This document shows, in pieces, positions 1-5,598 of a stretch of 9,331 nt of DNA. This stretch comes from Chloroflexota bacterium (GTDB taxonomy: Bacteria; Chloroflexota; Dehalococcoidia; Lucifugimonadales; UBA3495): NCBI GenBank assembly GCA_022562335.1, contig JADFPM010000091.1, positions 1 through 9,331 on the forward strand. Reading direction: 5' to 3'. The notes beneath the pieces were generated by a model, which worked only from the letters and a program-made list of their open reading frames with translations, was not told the DNA's origin and made no database searches. Numbering within the stretch: position 1 is the first letter of the stretch; every line of letters begins with the position of its first letter. A program made the translations under genes and the position numbers.

Positions 1-74
1 ATGACATCGTCCCACTCTTCCTCGGTCATGTTGAACACCATCCGGTCCCGCAGGATCCCGGCGCAGGTGACCAC
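1..74. repeat. 74-bp exact direct repeat, copy 1 (copy 2 at 994-1067)
   Basis: Positions 1-74 are identical to 994-1067, lying in the same part of the two paralogous SDR genes (residues about 96-120). Identity drops sharply at position 75. The repeat may extend past the left edge, where copy 1 cannot be read. Confidence 0.95.
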
Positions 75-362
75 GATGTCCAGCTTGCCGTAATTGTCCA
101 CGGCCGTCTGGACGATGGTTTCGCCGCCGCTCATGGTGGCGACGGATTCCACGCAAGCGACTCCAGTGCCGCCGGCCTCGGCGATCTCGTTGACCACCTG
201 TTGGGCGAAGGACTGGTCCATGCCGGTGCCATCGACGTTGACGCCCAGGTCAACGACCACCACCTTGGCTCCTTCTGCCGCCATCAGCATGGCGATACCC
301 CGGCCGATGCCCCGGCCTGAACCGGTTACGATCGCTACCTTGTCTTGCAATAGATTGGCCAT
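1..362 (-). CDS. SDR-family oxidoreductase, MFE-2 (3-hydroxyacyl-CoA dehydrogenase)-like, C-terminus off the left edge
   Basis: This is the N-terminal 120 residues of a short-chain dehydrogenase; the rest lies beyond the left edge. A Rossmann nucleotide-binding motif TGSGRGIG is at residues 13-20, an acidic D38 ends beta-2, and the usual NNAG motif appears as TCAG (99-102), followed by GILRDRMVFNMTEEEWDDV. That last stretch is typical of the dehydrogenase part of peroxisomal-type multifunctional enzyme 2, which oxidises (R)-3-hydroxyacyl-CoA. The ATG at 360-362 is preceded by GAGGTG (complement of 371-376) with an 8-nt spacer. It lies 69 bp downstream of the neighbouring SDR, to which it is about 81% identical over 120 residues by my alignment (23 differences), so the two form a tandem paralogous pair. 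The catalytic Ser-Tyr-Lys region is not in the window, so activity cannot be judged. The family call is firm; the substrate is inferred. Confidence 0.9.
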   Translation of the reverse strand, partial: MANLLQDKVAIVTGSGRGIGRGIAMLMAAEGAKVVVVDLGVNVDGTGMDQSFAQQVVNEIAEAGGTGVACVESVATMSGGETIVQTAVDNYGKLDIVVTCAGILRDRMVFNMTEEEWDDV

Positions 363-431
363 TTGATGAACACCTCGTTTGGGTCTGTTTGGTTGCTTCC
401 GCTTCGGCGGGCTCCCGGTCCAGATTGATAT

Positions 432-1355
432 CTATTGCTGGGCCGGAGGCGCCGGATTCGTTATCCCTTTGGTGAGAACGTTTATGGCCAGGGGCGACAG
501 ATTCGCCAGGTCCCAATGACCGCTGGGTTCGTAGATGGTCTGCTGGGGTCTGGGCTGGGACATCAGGGACACCGTGTCGCCGTAGACCAGGAACGTCTGC
601 CCGTTGACCGTGTCCGTATAATCGCTGGCCAGGTAGCAAACGAAGGGTGCGATGTGGTCGGGGTCCAACTGTTCCATCTCGTTGCCTTCCGAGAGCGAAG
701 CCACGCCGCTCCTGGCCCGGATCTCCGCCGCGCTGTCGGGGATCGCCCCAATCATCCGGGTCTGGGCCCGGGGCGCAACCGAATTGCAGGTCACCCCGTA
801 GCGGCCCATGTCCCGGGCCACCACCTTGGTGAATCCGGCGATGCCCGATTTGGCCGCGCCGTAGTTGGCCTGGCCCGAGTTGCCCACCAACCCCGACTGG
901 GAACTGAAGGTTATGATCCGCCCCGAGCGCTGCTGCCGGAACAGGATGCAGGCGTGTTTCACCACGGTGAAGGTGCCCTTCAGGTGCACCGCGATGACAT
1001 CGTCCCACTCTTCCTCGGTCATGTTGAACACCATCCGGTCCCGCAGGATCCCGGCGCAGGTGACCACTATGTCCAACCGTCCGTAATTATCAATTGCCGT
1101 CTGGACGATCTTCTCTCCCCCAACCATGCTGGTGACCGACTCCCTGCAGGCAACGGCGGTCCCTCCGGCCCCGGTGATCTCCGCCACCACCTGGTCGGCG
1201 ATCGACTGGTCGGCCCCGGTGCCATCTACGTTGACACCAGGGTCCACCACAACCACTTTGGCCCCTTCTTCCGCCATCATCTTCGCCACTCCCCGGCCGA
1301 TGCCACGCCCGGAACCGGTGACTATGGCAACCTTGCCTTGTAACGTGTCTGGCAT
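432..1355 (-). CDS. SDR-family oxidoreductase, MFE-2 (3-hydroxyacyl-CoA dehydrogenase)-like
   Basis: A complete 307-residue short-chain dehydrogenase, probably NAD(P)-dependent and cytosolic. The Rossmann motif TGSGRGIG is at 13-20, TCAG at 99-102 replaces NNAG, the catalytic Ser is in FSSQSG near 151-152, and the YGAAK motif supplies Tyr165 and Lys169. The stretch AGILRDRMVFNMTEEEW with VHLKGTF and GQANYGAAK is characteristic of the (R)-3-hydroxyacyl-CoA dehydrogenase part of MFE-2-like enzymes. About 45 C-terminal residues after the Rossmann core form a Pro/Gln-rich tail. I chose the ATG at 1353-1355 because AGGAGGA lies 5 nt upstream (complement of 1361-1367); the in-frame start at 1412 adds 19 residues that match nothing expected in the family. 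It lies 196 bp downstream of a MaoC hydratase gene and 69 bp upstream of its paralog. The dehydrogenase call is firm; the acyl-CoA substrate rests on family resemblance and neighbours. Confidence 0.92.
   Translation of the reverse strand: MPDTLQGKVAIVTGSGRGIGRGVAKMMAEEGAKVVVVDPGVNVDGTGADQSIADQVVAEITGAGGTAVACRESVTSMVGGEKIVQTAIDNYGRLDIVVTCAGILRDRMVFNMTEEEWDDVIAVHLKGTFTVVKHACILFRQQRSGRIITFSSQSGLVGNSGQANYGAAKSGIAGFTKVVARDMGRYGVTCNSVAPRAQTRMIGAIPDSAAEIRARSGVASLSEGNEMEQLDPDHIAPFVCYLASDYTDTVNGQTFLVYGDTVSLMSQPRPQQTIYEPSGHWDLANLSPLAINVLTKGITNPAPPAQQ
994..1067. repeat. 74-bp exact direct repeat, copy 2 (copy 1 at 1-74)
   Basis: This is the copy inside the complete SDR gene, identical base for base to the first 74 bases of the window, wobble positions included. 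Confidence 0.95.
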
Positions 1356-1406
1356 GAATGTCCTCCTAAAAATACCTGGGGGAGTATTCCCTAAATCCCC
1401 GGTGGC

Positions 1407-1432
1407 CGGCATCCCGGGTAACTGGGATGCCG
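1407..1432 (-). other. Hairpin in the leader between MaoC and SDR genes
   Basis: CGGCATCCC (1407-1415) pairs perfectly with GGGATGCCG (1424-1432) around an 8-nt loop. It lies 51 nt upstream of the SDR start inside the 196-bp gap of the operon. No T-run follows on the minus strand, so it is more likely an RNA-stability or attenuation-type structure than an intrinsic terminator. Confidence 0.45.
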
Positions 1433-1508
1433 CTGATCACGTGTCCCCATTAAATCGTATCCGGCCCATCAGACCGGAGAACACGAACGGTGGTGCATCC
1501 TAGGTGAT

Positions 1509-1539
1509 CCGGCAGGGCATATCCGGGGTGGCCTGCCGG
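1509..1539 (-). terminator. Weak hairpin just after the MaoC stop codon
   Basis: CCGGCAGG (1509-1516) and CCTGCCGG (1532-1539) form an 8-bp stem with a 15-nt loop, 12 nt beyond the MaoC stop on the minus strand. There is no U-tract, so it could be a factor-dependent or partial terminator, or a processing site that lowers expression of the two SDR genes relative to the MaoC pair. Confidence 0.3.
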
Positions 1540-1551
1540 GAGTTCGGCAAA

Positions 1552-1980
1552 TCAGCGGGAGGGCAACGCCACGGTGGCGGCGCCGGGGGTGGTCTTTTCC
1601 CCCTTGGGGTTCTCCAGCCATATATCGCAATCCACCAGGTTTTGCCCTTGTTCTTGATATTTACGGGTGACGGTCCCTTTGCCCGTGATGGTCTGGCCTG
1701 GGAAATCCATGCCCCGGTACTGGCAGGAAAGCTTTTTTAACATACCTTCGGGTCCCATCCACTGGGTCATCAACTGGCCCAAAAAGGCGTTTTTCAAAGC
1801 GCCGTGCAGTATCACCCCGTCCAGATCGTTGCCAGCGGCAAAGTCTTTGTCGTAGTGGATCTGGTAATAGTCGCCCGATGCGCCGGCGTATTTGACCAGC
1901 TGCTGGGTGGTCGGCTCCTTCGCCAGCGGCGTGATTTCCATCCCCTCGGTCACGTCTTCCCAGTAAACCTGCTCTGCCAT
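1552..1980 (-). CDS. MaoC-like (R)-specific enoyl-CoA hydratase / dehydratase, catalytic subunit
   Basis: A 142-residue single hot-dog-fold protein. Residues 33-44 read GASGDYYQIHYD, the hydratase-2 motif, with the expected catalytic pair Asp37 and His42 five residues apart as in HadB-type subunits; the motif Asn is replaced by Gln40. The HGAL segment that follows (near residue 59) is also typical. Enzymes of this family add or remove water at the 2,3-position of acyl thioesters with (R) stereochemistry. The ATG at 1978-1980 has GAGGA (complement of 1988-1992) 7 nt upstream. It starts 48 bp after the partner hot-dog gene, and the two probably form a heterodimer in which this subunit carries the chemistry. 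The product stereochemistry would suit the MFE-2-like dehydrogenases downstream. The fold and catalytic residues are clear; the acyl chain used is unknown. Confidence 0.9.
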   Translation of the reverse strand: MAEQVYWEDVTEGMEITPLAKEPTTQQLVKYAGASGDYYQIHYDKDFAAGNDLDGVILHGALKNAFLGQLMTQWMGPEGMLKKLSCQYRGMDFPGQTITGKGTVTRKYQEQGQNLVDCDIWLENPKGEKTTPGAATVALPSR

Positions 1981-2028
1981 GCCTGCGTCCTCGATCTTTT
2001 TGTCGATCTCACGTTCTATCGTTCGTGG

Positions 2029-2487
2029 CTAGTAAGCAATCCCGGTGGTGATCTGGGTGGCCACCACTTGATCGAACTGGTTCCGATAGGTGGTCACGGT
2101 AGACATGATAATCATCAGGCCCAAACGGCCCTTCCGCTCGGAGATATCCTCGATGCGGGCCACCGCCGTGATGCGGTCTCCGGGCCGGACCGGTTCAAAA
2201 TACTCCCATTCGCTGCCGCCATCCAACCGCCGGTTGAAAGGGAAATCGAAGGGGAGCTCGGGACGCGAAGAGGCCACCGAACGCAGGAACGTGGGTGGGG
2301 CAATGAGGCCGCCGTAACGGGTCTCGCGGGCAGCCGCCTCGTCATTGAACACCGGGTTATCGTCGCCTATGGCCTCGGCAAACTTGATTATCGCCCCTTT
2401 CTCCACTTCCGTCGTGACGGGAGGCCCTTCCAGGCCAATGGCCTGCTGACGCATTTCCTCGGTGAGAAATGATGCCTGAGTAGTCAC
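2029..2487 (-). CDS. FAS1-like / MaoC N-terminal-type hot-dog dehydratase subunit (HadA/HadC-like)
   Basis: A 152-residue protein of the MaoC_dehydrat_N (FAS1-like dehydratase) type. The central-helix region reads FAEAIGDDNPVFND (about residues 36-49), where a catalytic hydratase would have His; here it is Phe. This matches the non-catalytic, substrate-binding HadA/HadC-type subunit, and the next gene supplies the Asp/His-bearing HadB-like partner. The motif APPTFLR (from about residue 83) is also typical of this half. The start is GTG at 2485-2487, with a purine-rich AGAGGAGAGG (complement of 2495-2504) 7 nt upstream. It is the first gene of the minus-strand operon, about 24 nt from the predicted start of transcription. 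It could also act alone as a meromycolate-type dehydratase homolog, but the tandem pair argues for a heterodimer. Confidence 0.87.
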   Translation of the reverse strand: MTTQASFLTEEMRQQAIGLEGPPVTTEVEKGAIIKFAEAIGDDNPVFNDEAAARETRYGGLIAPPTFLRSVASSRPELPFDFPFNRRLDGGSEWEYFEPVRPGDRITAVARIEDISERKGRLGLMIIMSTVTTYRNQFDQVVATQITTGIAY

Positions 2488-2517
2488 CTGAATACCTCTC
2501 CTCTGACGATCAGGCCA

Positions 2518-2546
2518 AGTCTACAAGCCGCATAAAAGGGTGTCAA
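2518..2546 (-). promoter_or_regulatory. Sigma70-like promoter of the MaoC-SDR operon
   Basis: On the minus strand a perfect -35 TTGACA (complement of 2541-2546) is followed after 17 nt by TAGACT (complement of 2518-2523), which matches TATAAT at 4 of 6 positions. Transcription would begin near 2511, leaving about 24 nt before the GTG start at 2487, enough for the Shine-Dalgarno seen there. Confidence 0.7.
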
Positions 2547-2611
2547 TGGCGTCCCATTGCGGCCAGGTTCTAGCAATCACTTCCATCAATGGGTCGCGCA
2601 ATGAATCGCGC

Positions 2612-2636
2612 AGGGGCGAGTTTAAAACCCGCCCCT
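2612..2636. repeat. 25-bp near-perfect palindrome
   Basis: The arms AGGGGCG (2612-2618) and CGCCCCT (2630-2636) flank an inner GTTT-A-AAAC palindrome, with one mismatched pair (2619/2629). The sequence resembles short G/C-armed palindromes with a central TTTAAA-like core that I associate with dispersed intergenic repeats in Chloroflexota-like genomes. It may be a mobile REP-like element or an operator, and a run of six T follows at 2651-2656. Confidence 0.65.
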
Positions 2637-2686
2637 ATCATGCCCAACGGTTTTTTACCGGTCCGCCGGGGGCTGAACCCCACGGG

Positions 2687-2716
2687 TTGAACATGCCTGG
2701 CCCAGCGAGCTATAGT
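2687..2716 (+). promoter_or_regulatory. Sigma70-like promoter of the LLM gene series
   Basis: TTGAAC (2687-2692) and TATAGT (2711-2716, 5 of 6 matches to TATAAT) are separated by 18 nt. The predicted transcript starts near 2723, about 70 nt before the LLM start codon. It faces away from the MaoC promoter, so both operons share the region between 2547 and 2686. Confidence 0.6.
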
Positions 2717-2791
2717 AACTTGCCTGACAAAGCATAGACCGCAAGACCGAGAAACCTTTGCAGCCGCTTTTAAATCGGCTAGGGGAGGCAA

Positions 2792-3751
2792 ATGATGGAG
2801 TTCGGCTTCTACCTTCCCAACAACGGCCCCACCGCCCAGCCCGATGCTTTGGCCGAGATCGCCAAACGGGGAGACGAGTTGGGCTTCCACTCCATGGTCG
2901 TGGGGGACCACGTCCTGGTGCCCAAGAAGATCGATTCCCCCTACCCTTATACCGTCGGCGGTGAATTTCCCGGCGCAGAGACCGGCGAGTATCTGGAACA
3001 ACTGACCCTGCTGACATTTCTCGCGGGCATCACCCAGAATATCCGGCTGGTGCCCAGCGTGATGATCGTGCCCTACCGCAACCCGCTGCTGGCGGCCAAG
3101 ATGCTGGCCACCCTGGATGTGCTGTCCAAAGGACGCCTCACCGTGGGCGTGGGCGTTGGTTGGATGGAAGAGGAATTCGTAGCCCTGGATGCGCCCCCTT
3201 TTGCCGAACGGGGAGAGGTGACCAACGAATACCTGCGGATATTCAAAGAACTTTGGACCAGTGATAATCCCTCATTCGATGGAAAATACTACCAATTTTC
3301 CGGCATAAACTTCCTGCCACGGCCGGTGCAAAAGCCCCATCCCCCCATATGGGTTGGCGGACAAAGCAGGAGGGCAATGCGCCGGGCCGCCGAGTTGGGC
3401 AACGGCTGGCATCCCGTGGGAGCGATCCCGGCGGCGCCTCTGGAACCCGAAGACTTGGCCGGCGACCTGGTAACGCTGTACCGGTACGCGGAGGCTGCCG
3501 GGCGGGACCCCGGTGAGTTGGACGTTGCGATAAAGGCCCCTTTATATGATTCGGGTTCGCCGTCCTCAGGGTCGCCATCAAATAAAGACCGCCGCCGTTT
3601 TTCGGGCCAGCCGGAGCAGATCCTACAGGACATACAGACCTACACCGACGTGGGCGTCACCCACACCATTTTTGACATTCGGAGTTCGGACCTGAACCAG
3701 ACCACCGACCGGATGGCCTGGTTCGCCGAAGAGATCATCACTAAAAGTTGA
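2792..3751 (+). CDS. LLM-class F420-dependent oxidoreductase
   Basis: A 319-residue luciferase-like monooxygenase-superfamily protein (TIM barrel). It opens with FGFYLPNNGP, has VVGDHVLVP around residues 36-44, and carries the signature GVGVGWMEEEF (about 126-136) followed by RGEVTNEYLRIFKELW. This pattern is typical of the F420-dependent subgroup (TIGR03619-like) rather than FMN-dependent bacterial luciferases. Such enzymes use F420, sometimes FMN, for hydride transfer or oxygenation of small molecules. AGGGGAGG at 2781-2788 precedes two consecutive ATGs at 2792 and 2795; the second has the better 6-nt spacing, so the first Met may not be used. A 10-residue duplicated SGSPS stretch (residues 254-263) interrupts the C-terminal part. 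It is the first gene of the rightward series and has its own promoter. The family is clear; cofactor and substrate are inferred. Confidence 0.92.
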   Translation: MMEFGFYLPNNGPTAQPDALAEIAKRGDELGFHSMVVGDHVLVPKKIDSPYPYTVGGEFPGAETGEYLEQLTLLTFLAGITQNIRLVPSVMIVPYRNPLLAAKMLATLDVLSKGRLTVGVGVGWMEEEFVALDAPPFAERGEVTNEYLRIFKELWTSDNPSFDGKYYQFSGINFLPRPVQKPHPPIWVGGQSRRAMRRAAELGNGWHPVGAIPAAPLEPEDLAGDLVTLYRYAEAAGRDPGELDVAIKAPLYDSGSPSSGSPSNKDRRRFSGQPEQILQDIQTYTDVGVTHTIFDIRSSDLNQTTDRMAWFAEEIITKS

Positions 3752-3830
3752 CTGGGTTTGACGGCCCGTTGCTTTATGGATTTTGCGGGACCCCGTGTTA
3801 AAGCCGGACAGATAAAATGTTCTTGGAGCA

Positions 3831-4640
3831 ATGAAATTGACGACGCTAAACGAACGGTTTGAAAAAGGCCAGGCCATGCGCGCATCCATGGCCGGCGGAG
3901 ACCCCAGGCACTTTACCCTGCCGGGCATCGACCAATTGGCCCCGGATCTGAAGCGGATCATCGACGAAGCGCTGTTTGGTTCGATATGGACCCGGCCCCA
4001 ATTGGACACTCGGCACCGGTGCATCTGCACCGTATCGGCATTGATGGCCCTGGGCCAGTTGCCCCTGCTGCGGCGCCACATCGAGCGGTGCCTGAACGTG
4101 GGAATGACCCCCGACGAGGTGGTGGAGGTTTTCATCCAACTGACGTTCTACGTGGGCGTGCCCGCGGTGGAGACCGCCATGCGTATCACCAAGGAGATAT
4201 TCGAGGAACGAGGTATATCCTTCACTCCCACCCTGGCCTATGACTCCCAGCAGACCCCCGACGAACTTTACCAATCCGGCTTAAGCACCCACCAACAACA
4301 CATGGGTGACGTCACGGTGCCGGAGGCCTCAGGCGACTCCGAATCCCAGGAAATGCAGTTGGAGCGGCTGATCAACGAGTACCACTGGGGCGCCATCTAC
4401 ACCCGCCCCAATCTTGATGAGAAAAGCCGTACGATCTGCGCCCTTTCCGCCATGACCGTCCTGGGCATCTATGACCGGCAGATACGACGCCGCATCGAAG
4501 GCGCGTTACGGGTGGGCATGTCGCCCCAGGAGATCATGGAGGTGTTCATCCAGGTGACGCTCTACGGCGGATATTTCACCACCCGCACCGCCATGCGAAT
4601 AGCCCGTTCCGTCTTCGTCGAACAGGGCCTAAACACCTAG
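3831..4640 (+). CDS. Carboxymuconolactone decarboxylase-family protein with two CMD domains
   Basis: A 269-residue cytosolic protein made of two homologous CMD (AhpD-like, all-helical) domains, about residues 37-124 and 178-265. The halves align well: IWTRPQLDTRHRCICTVSAL with IYTRPNLDEKSRTICALSAM, and VGMTPDEVVEVFIQLTFYVG with VGMSPQEIMEVFIQVTLYGG. Known family members decarboxylate gamma-carboxymuconolactone (PcaC) or act as AhpD-like thiol reductases. No CxxC redox motif is present; domain 1 has C64 and C66, domain 2 only C203, aligned with C66. A PcaC-like rather than AhpD-like role is therefore more plausible, but the exact reaction is open. The ATG at 3831 has GGAG only 2 nt upstream, yet it is preferred because NERFEKGQAMR matches the normal N-terminus of the family. 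It lies 79 bp after the LLM gene. The 50-residue linker between domains is polar and unconserved-looking. Confidence 0.9.
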   Translation: MKLTTLNERFEKGQAMRASMAGGDPRHFTLPGIDQLAPDLKRIIDEALFGSIWTRPQLDTRHRCICTVSALMALGQLPLLRRHIERCLNVGMTPDEVVEVFIQLTFYVGVPAVETAMRITKEIFEERGISFTPTLAYDSQQTPDELYQSGLSTHQQHMGDVTVPEASGDSESQEMQLERLINEYHWGAIYTRPNLDEKSRTICALSAMTVLGIYDRQIRRRIEGALRVGMSPQEIMEVFIQVTLYGGYFTTRTAMRIARSVFVEQGLNT

Positions 4641-4678
4641 AATGCAGCTCAAAACCGTCTATCCAGAATGGACCCTCC

Positions 4679-4740
4679 TTCGACAAGCTCGGGACGAACG
4701 GGCGGAAATAACACTCTCCGTTCGTGGTGAGCTTGTCGAA
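4679..4740. repeat. REP-like inverted repeat with 23-nt arms
   Basis: The left arm 4679-4701 begins TTCGACAAGCTC and ends ACGAACGG. The reverse complement of the right arm (4718-4740) has the same ends and differs only in the three central bases (GGG against ACC), so 20 of 23 positions pair around a 16-nt loop. This TTCGACAAGCTC...GAACGG motif is familiar as a dispersed REP-type intergenic element in many bacteria. It sits between the CMD and alpha/beta-hydrolase genes and would form a strong hairpin in the message. Confidence 0.8.
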
Positions 4741-4774
4741 CCATCCTTTGAGATAGTTACCTAGAGGTTGAGCC

Positions 4775-5587
4775 ATGAAAACCCGATTGGATGACGGGAC
4801 GGAGCTCTTTTACAAGATCGACGACTTCACCGACCCTTGGACCCAGCCCGAGACGGTGGTCCTTCACCACGGCATGGCCAAGAACCACAAGCTGTGGTTC
4901 GGCTGGATACCTATCCTGGCCAGGCATTACCGGGTGATCCGCTTCGATATGCGGGGCATGGGCCAATCATCGGTCCCAGATCCAGGCTATCCCTGGTCCA
5001 TAGACAATTTCGCCGCCGACCTTTTGGGATTCCTGGACCAGCTTGGACTGGAAAAGGTCCACCTGGTGGGCGAGACCGTGGGAGGGTCCATATCGATGCG
5101 GTTCGCCACCCTGCACCAGGAAAGGTTGCTGTCCCTCACCGCATGCACCTCGCCCACCAGCTTCAACGATCCCCATCACGGCGAGAGCGCGGACCTCATC
5201 GAAAGGGAAGGCGTCGCGGCGTGGGTGGAAAGCACCATCACCCGCCGCCTAGACCCCCAGATGGTGGACCCGGCCTACATCCGGTGGTACGCCGGCCAGA
5301 TGGCGGCGACACCGGCCCACGTGGTCAGCGGGTTCCAAAGAAATGCCGCCGGAGACCTTGGCCCCCAGTTGTCTTCGGTTCAGACGCCCACGTTGATATT
5401 GGCCGCCGCCACTTTGCGGGAAGAGGTGCTGGGCGATTTTCGAAGCGCCGCGGACCTGTTTCCCAACGGGCGGCTGGTGGTGTTCCCCGGCGTCTCCGGG
5501 TTCGTGCAACACGTCCTGCCGGTGCCCTGCGCCCGGGTTTGGCTTGATTTCGCCCAAAGTTTGACTTTGGCGACAAATCAAGTCTAA
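4775..5587 (+). CDS. Alpha/beta-hydrolase-fold protein with an atypical catalytic triad
   Basis: A 270-residue alpha/beta-hydrolase-fold protein resembling 3-oxoadipate enol-lactonase (PcaD)-type enzymes. The oxyanion-hole HHGM (31-34), FDMRGMGQSS (57-66) and the nucleophile-elbow region LVGETVGGSISMRFA (97-111) are all recognisable. At the nucleophile position of G-x-Nu-x-G the residue is Thr101 (codon ACC) instead of Ser. The strand normally followed by the acidic residue reads LILAAATLREEV (207-218) without the usual Asp. The usual PGxGH segment reads PGVSGFVQH (238-246), with His displaced to 246. The ATG at 4775 has AGAGG at 4763-4767 with 7 nt spacing. A CMD gene next to a PcaD-like gene recalls the protocatechuate pathway, where PcaC and PcaD are often adjacent or fused. 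It may be a non-hydrolytic member or use an altered nucleophile. The fold is confident; lactonase function is not. Confidence 0.88.
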   Translation: MKTRLDDGTELFYKIDDFTDPWTQPETVVLHHGMAKNHKLWFGWIPILARHYRVIRFDMRGMGQSSVPDPGYPWSIDNFAADLLGFLDQLGLEKVHLVGETVGGSISMRFATLHQERLLSLTACTSPTSFNDPHHGESADLIEREGVAAWVESTITRRLDPQMVDPAYIRWYAGQMAATPAHVVSGFQRNAAGDLGPQLSSVQTPTLILAAATLREEVLGDFRSAADLFPNGRLVVFPGVSGFVQHVLPVPCARVWLDFAQSLTLATNQV

Positions 5588-5598
5588 CGCCCTGGAGT

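Larger units (their letters stand above)
2488..2791. promoter_or_regulatory. 304-bp divergent intergenic control region
   Basis: No gene is supported here. The region holds the two divergent promoters, a direct repeat TCGCGCA (2594-2600 and 2606-2612, 12-bp period), a 25-bp near-palindrome (2612-2636) and a G/C hairpin candidate GGGG-CTGAA-CCCC near 2669-2681. The elements between the two -35 boxes are positioned where a regulator of both operons could bind, but no regulator gene is in the window and no known operator is recognised. Confidence 0.6.

Noticed and set aside
435..1343. A 302-codon open frame on the plus strand opposite the complete SDR gene
   Set aside because: It is antisense to a gene with intact catalytic motifs and a strong ribosome binding site; the translation is rich in Gly, Arg, His and Pro and shows no domain, as expected for a G+C-driven shadow.
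1804..2472. A 222-codon plus-strand frame across the two hot-dog genes
   Set aside because: It covers two well-supported minus-strand genes and their spacer, lacks a ribosome binding site and has no recognisable motif.
3758..3816. TTGACG and GATAAA as a promoter for the CMD gene
   Set aside because: No -10-like hexamer lies 16-18 nt from TTGACG, and GATAAA is too far away and too close to the start codon; read-through from the LLM promoter is simpler.
4837..5547. A 236-codon frame on the same strand inside the alpha/beta-hydrolase gene
   Set aside because: It is shifted relative to the frame carrying HHGM, FDMRGMGQSS and GETVGG; its composition is Arg/Pro/Gly-rich. I also considered whether it showed a frameshift in the hydrolase gene, but the main frame runs unbroken to a sensible C-terminus.
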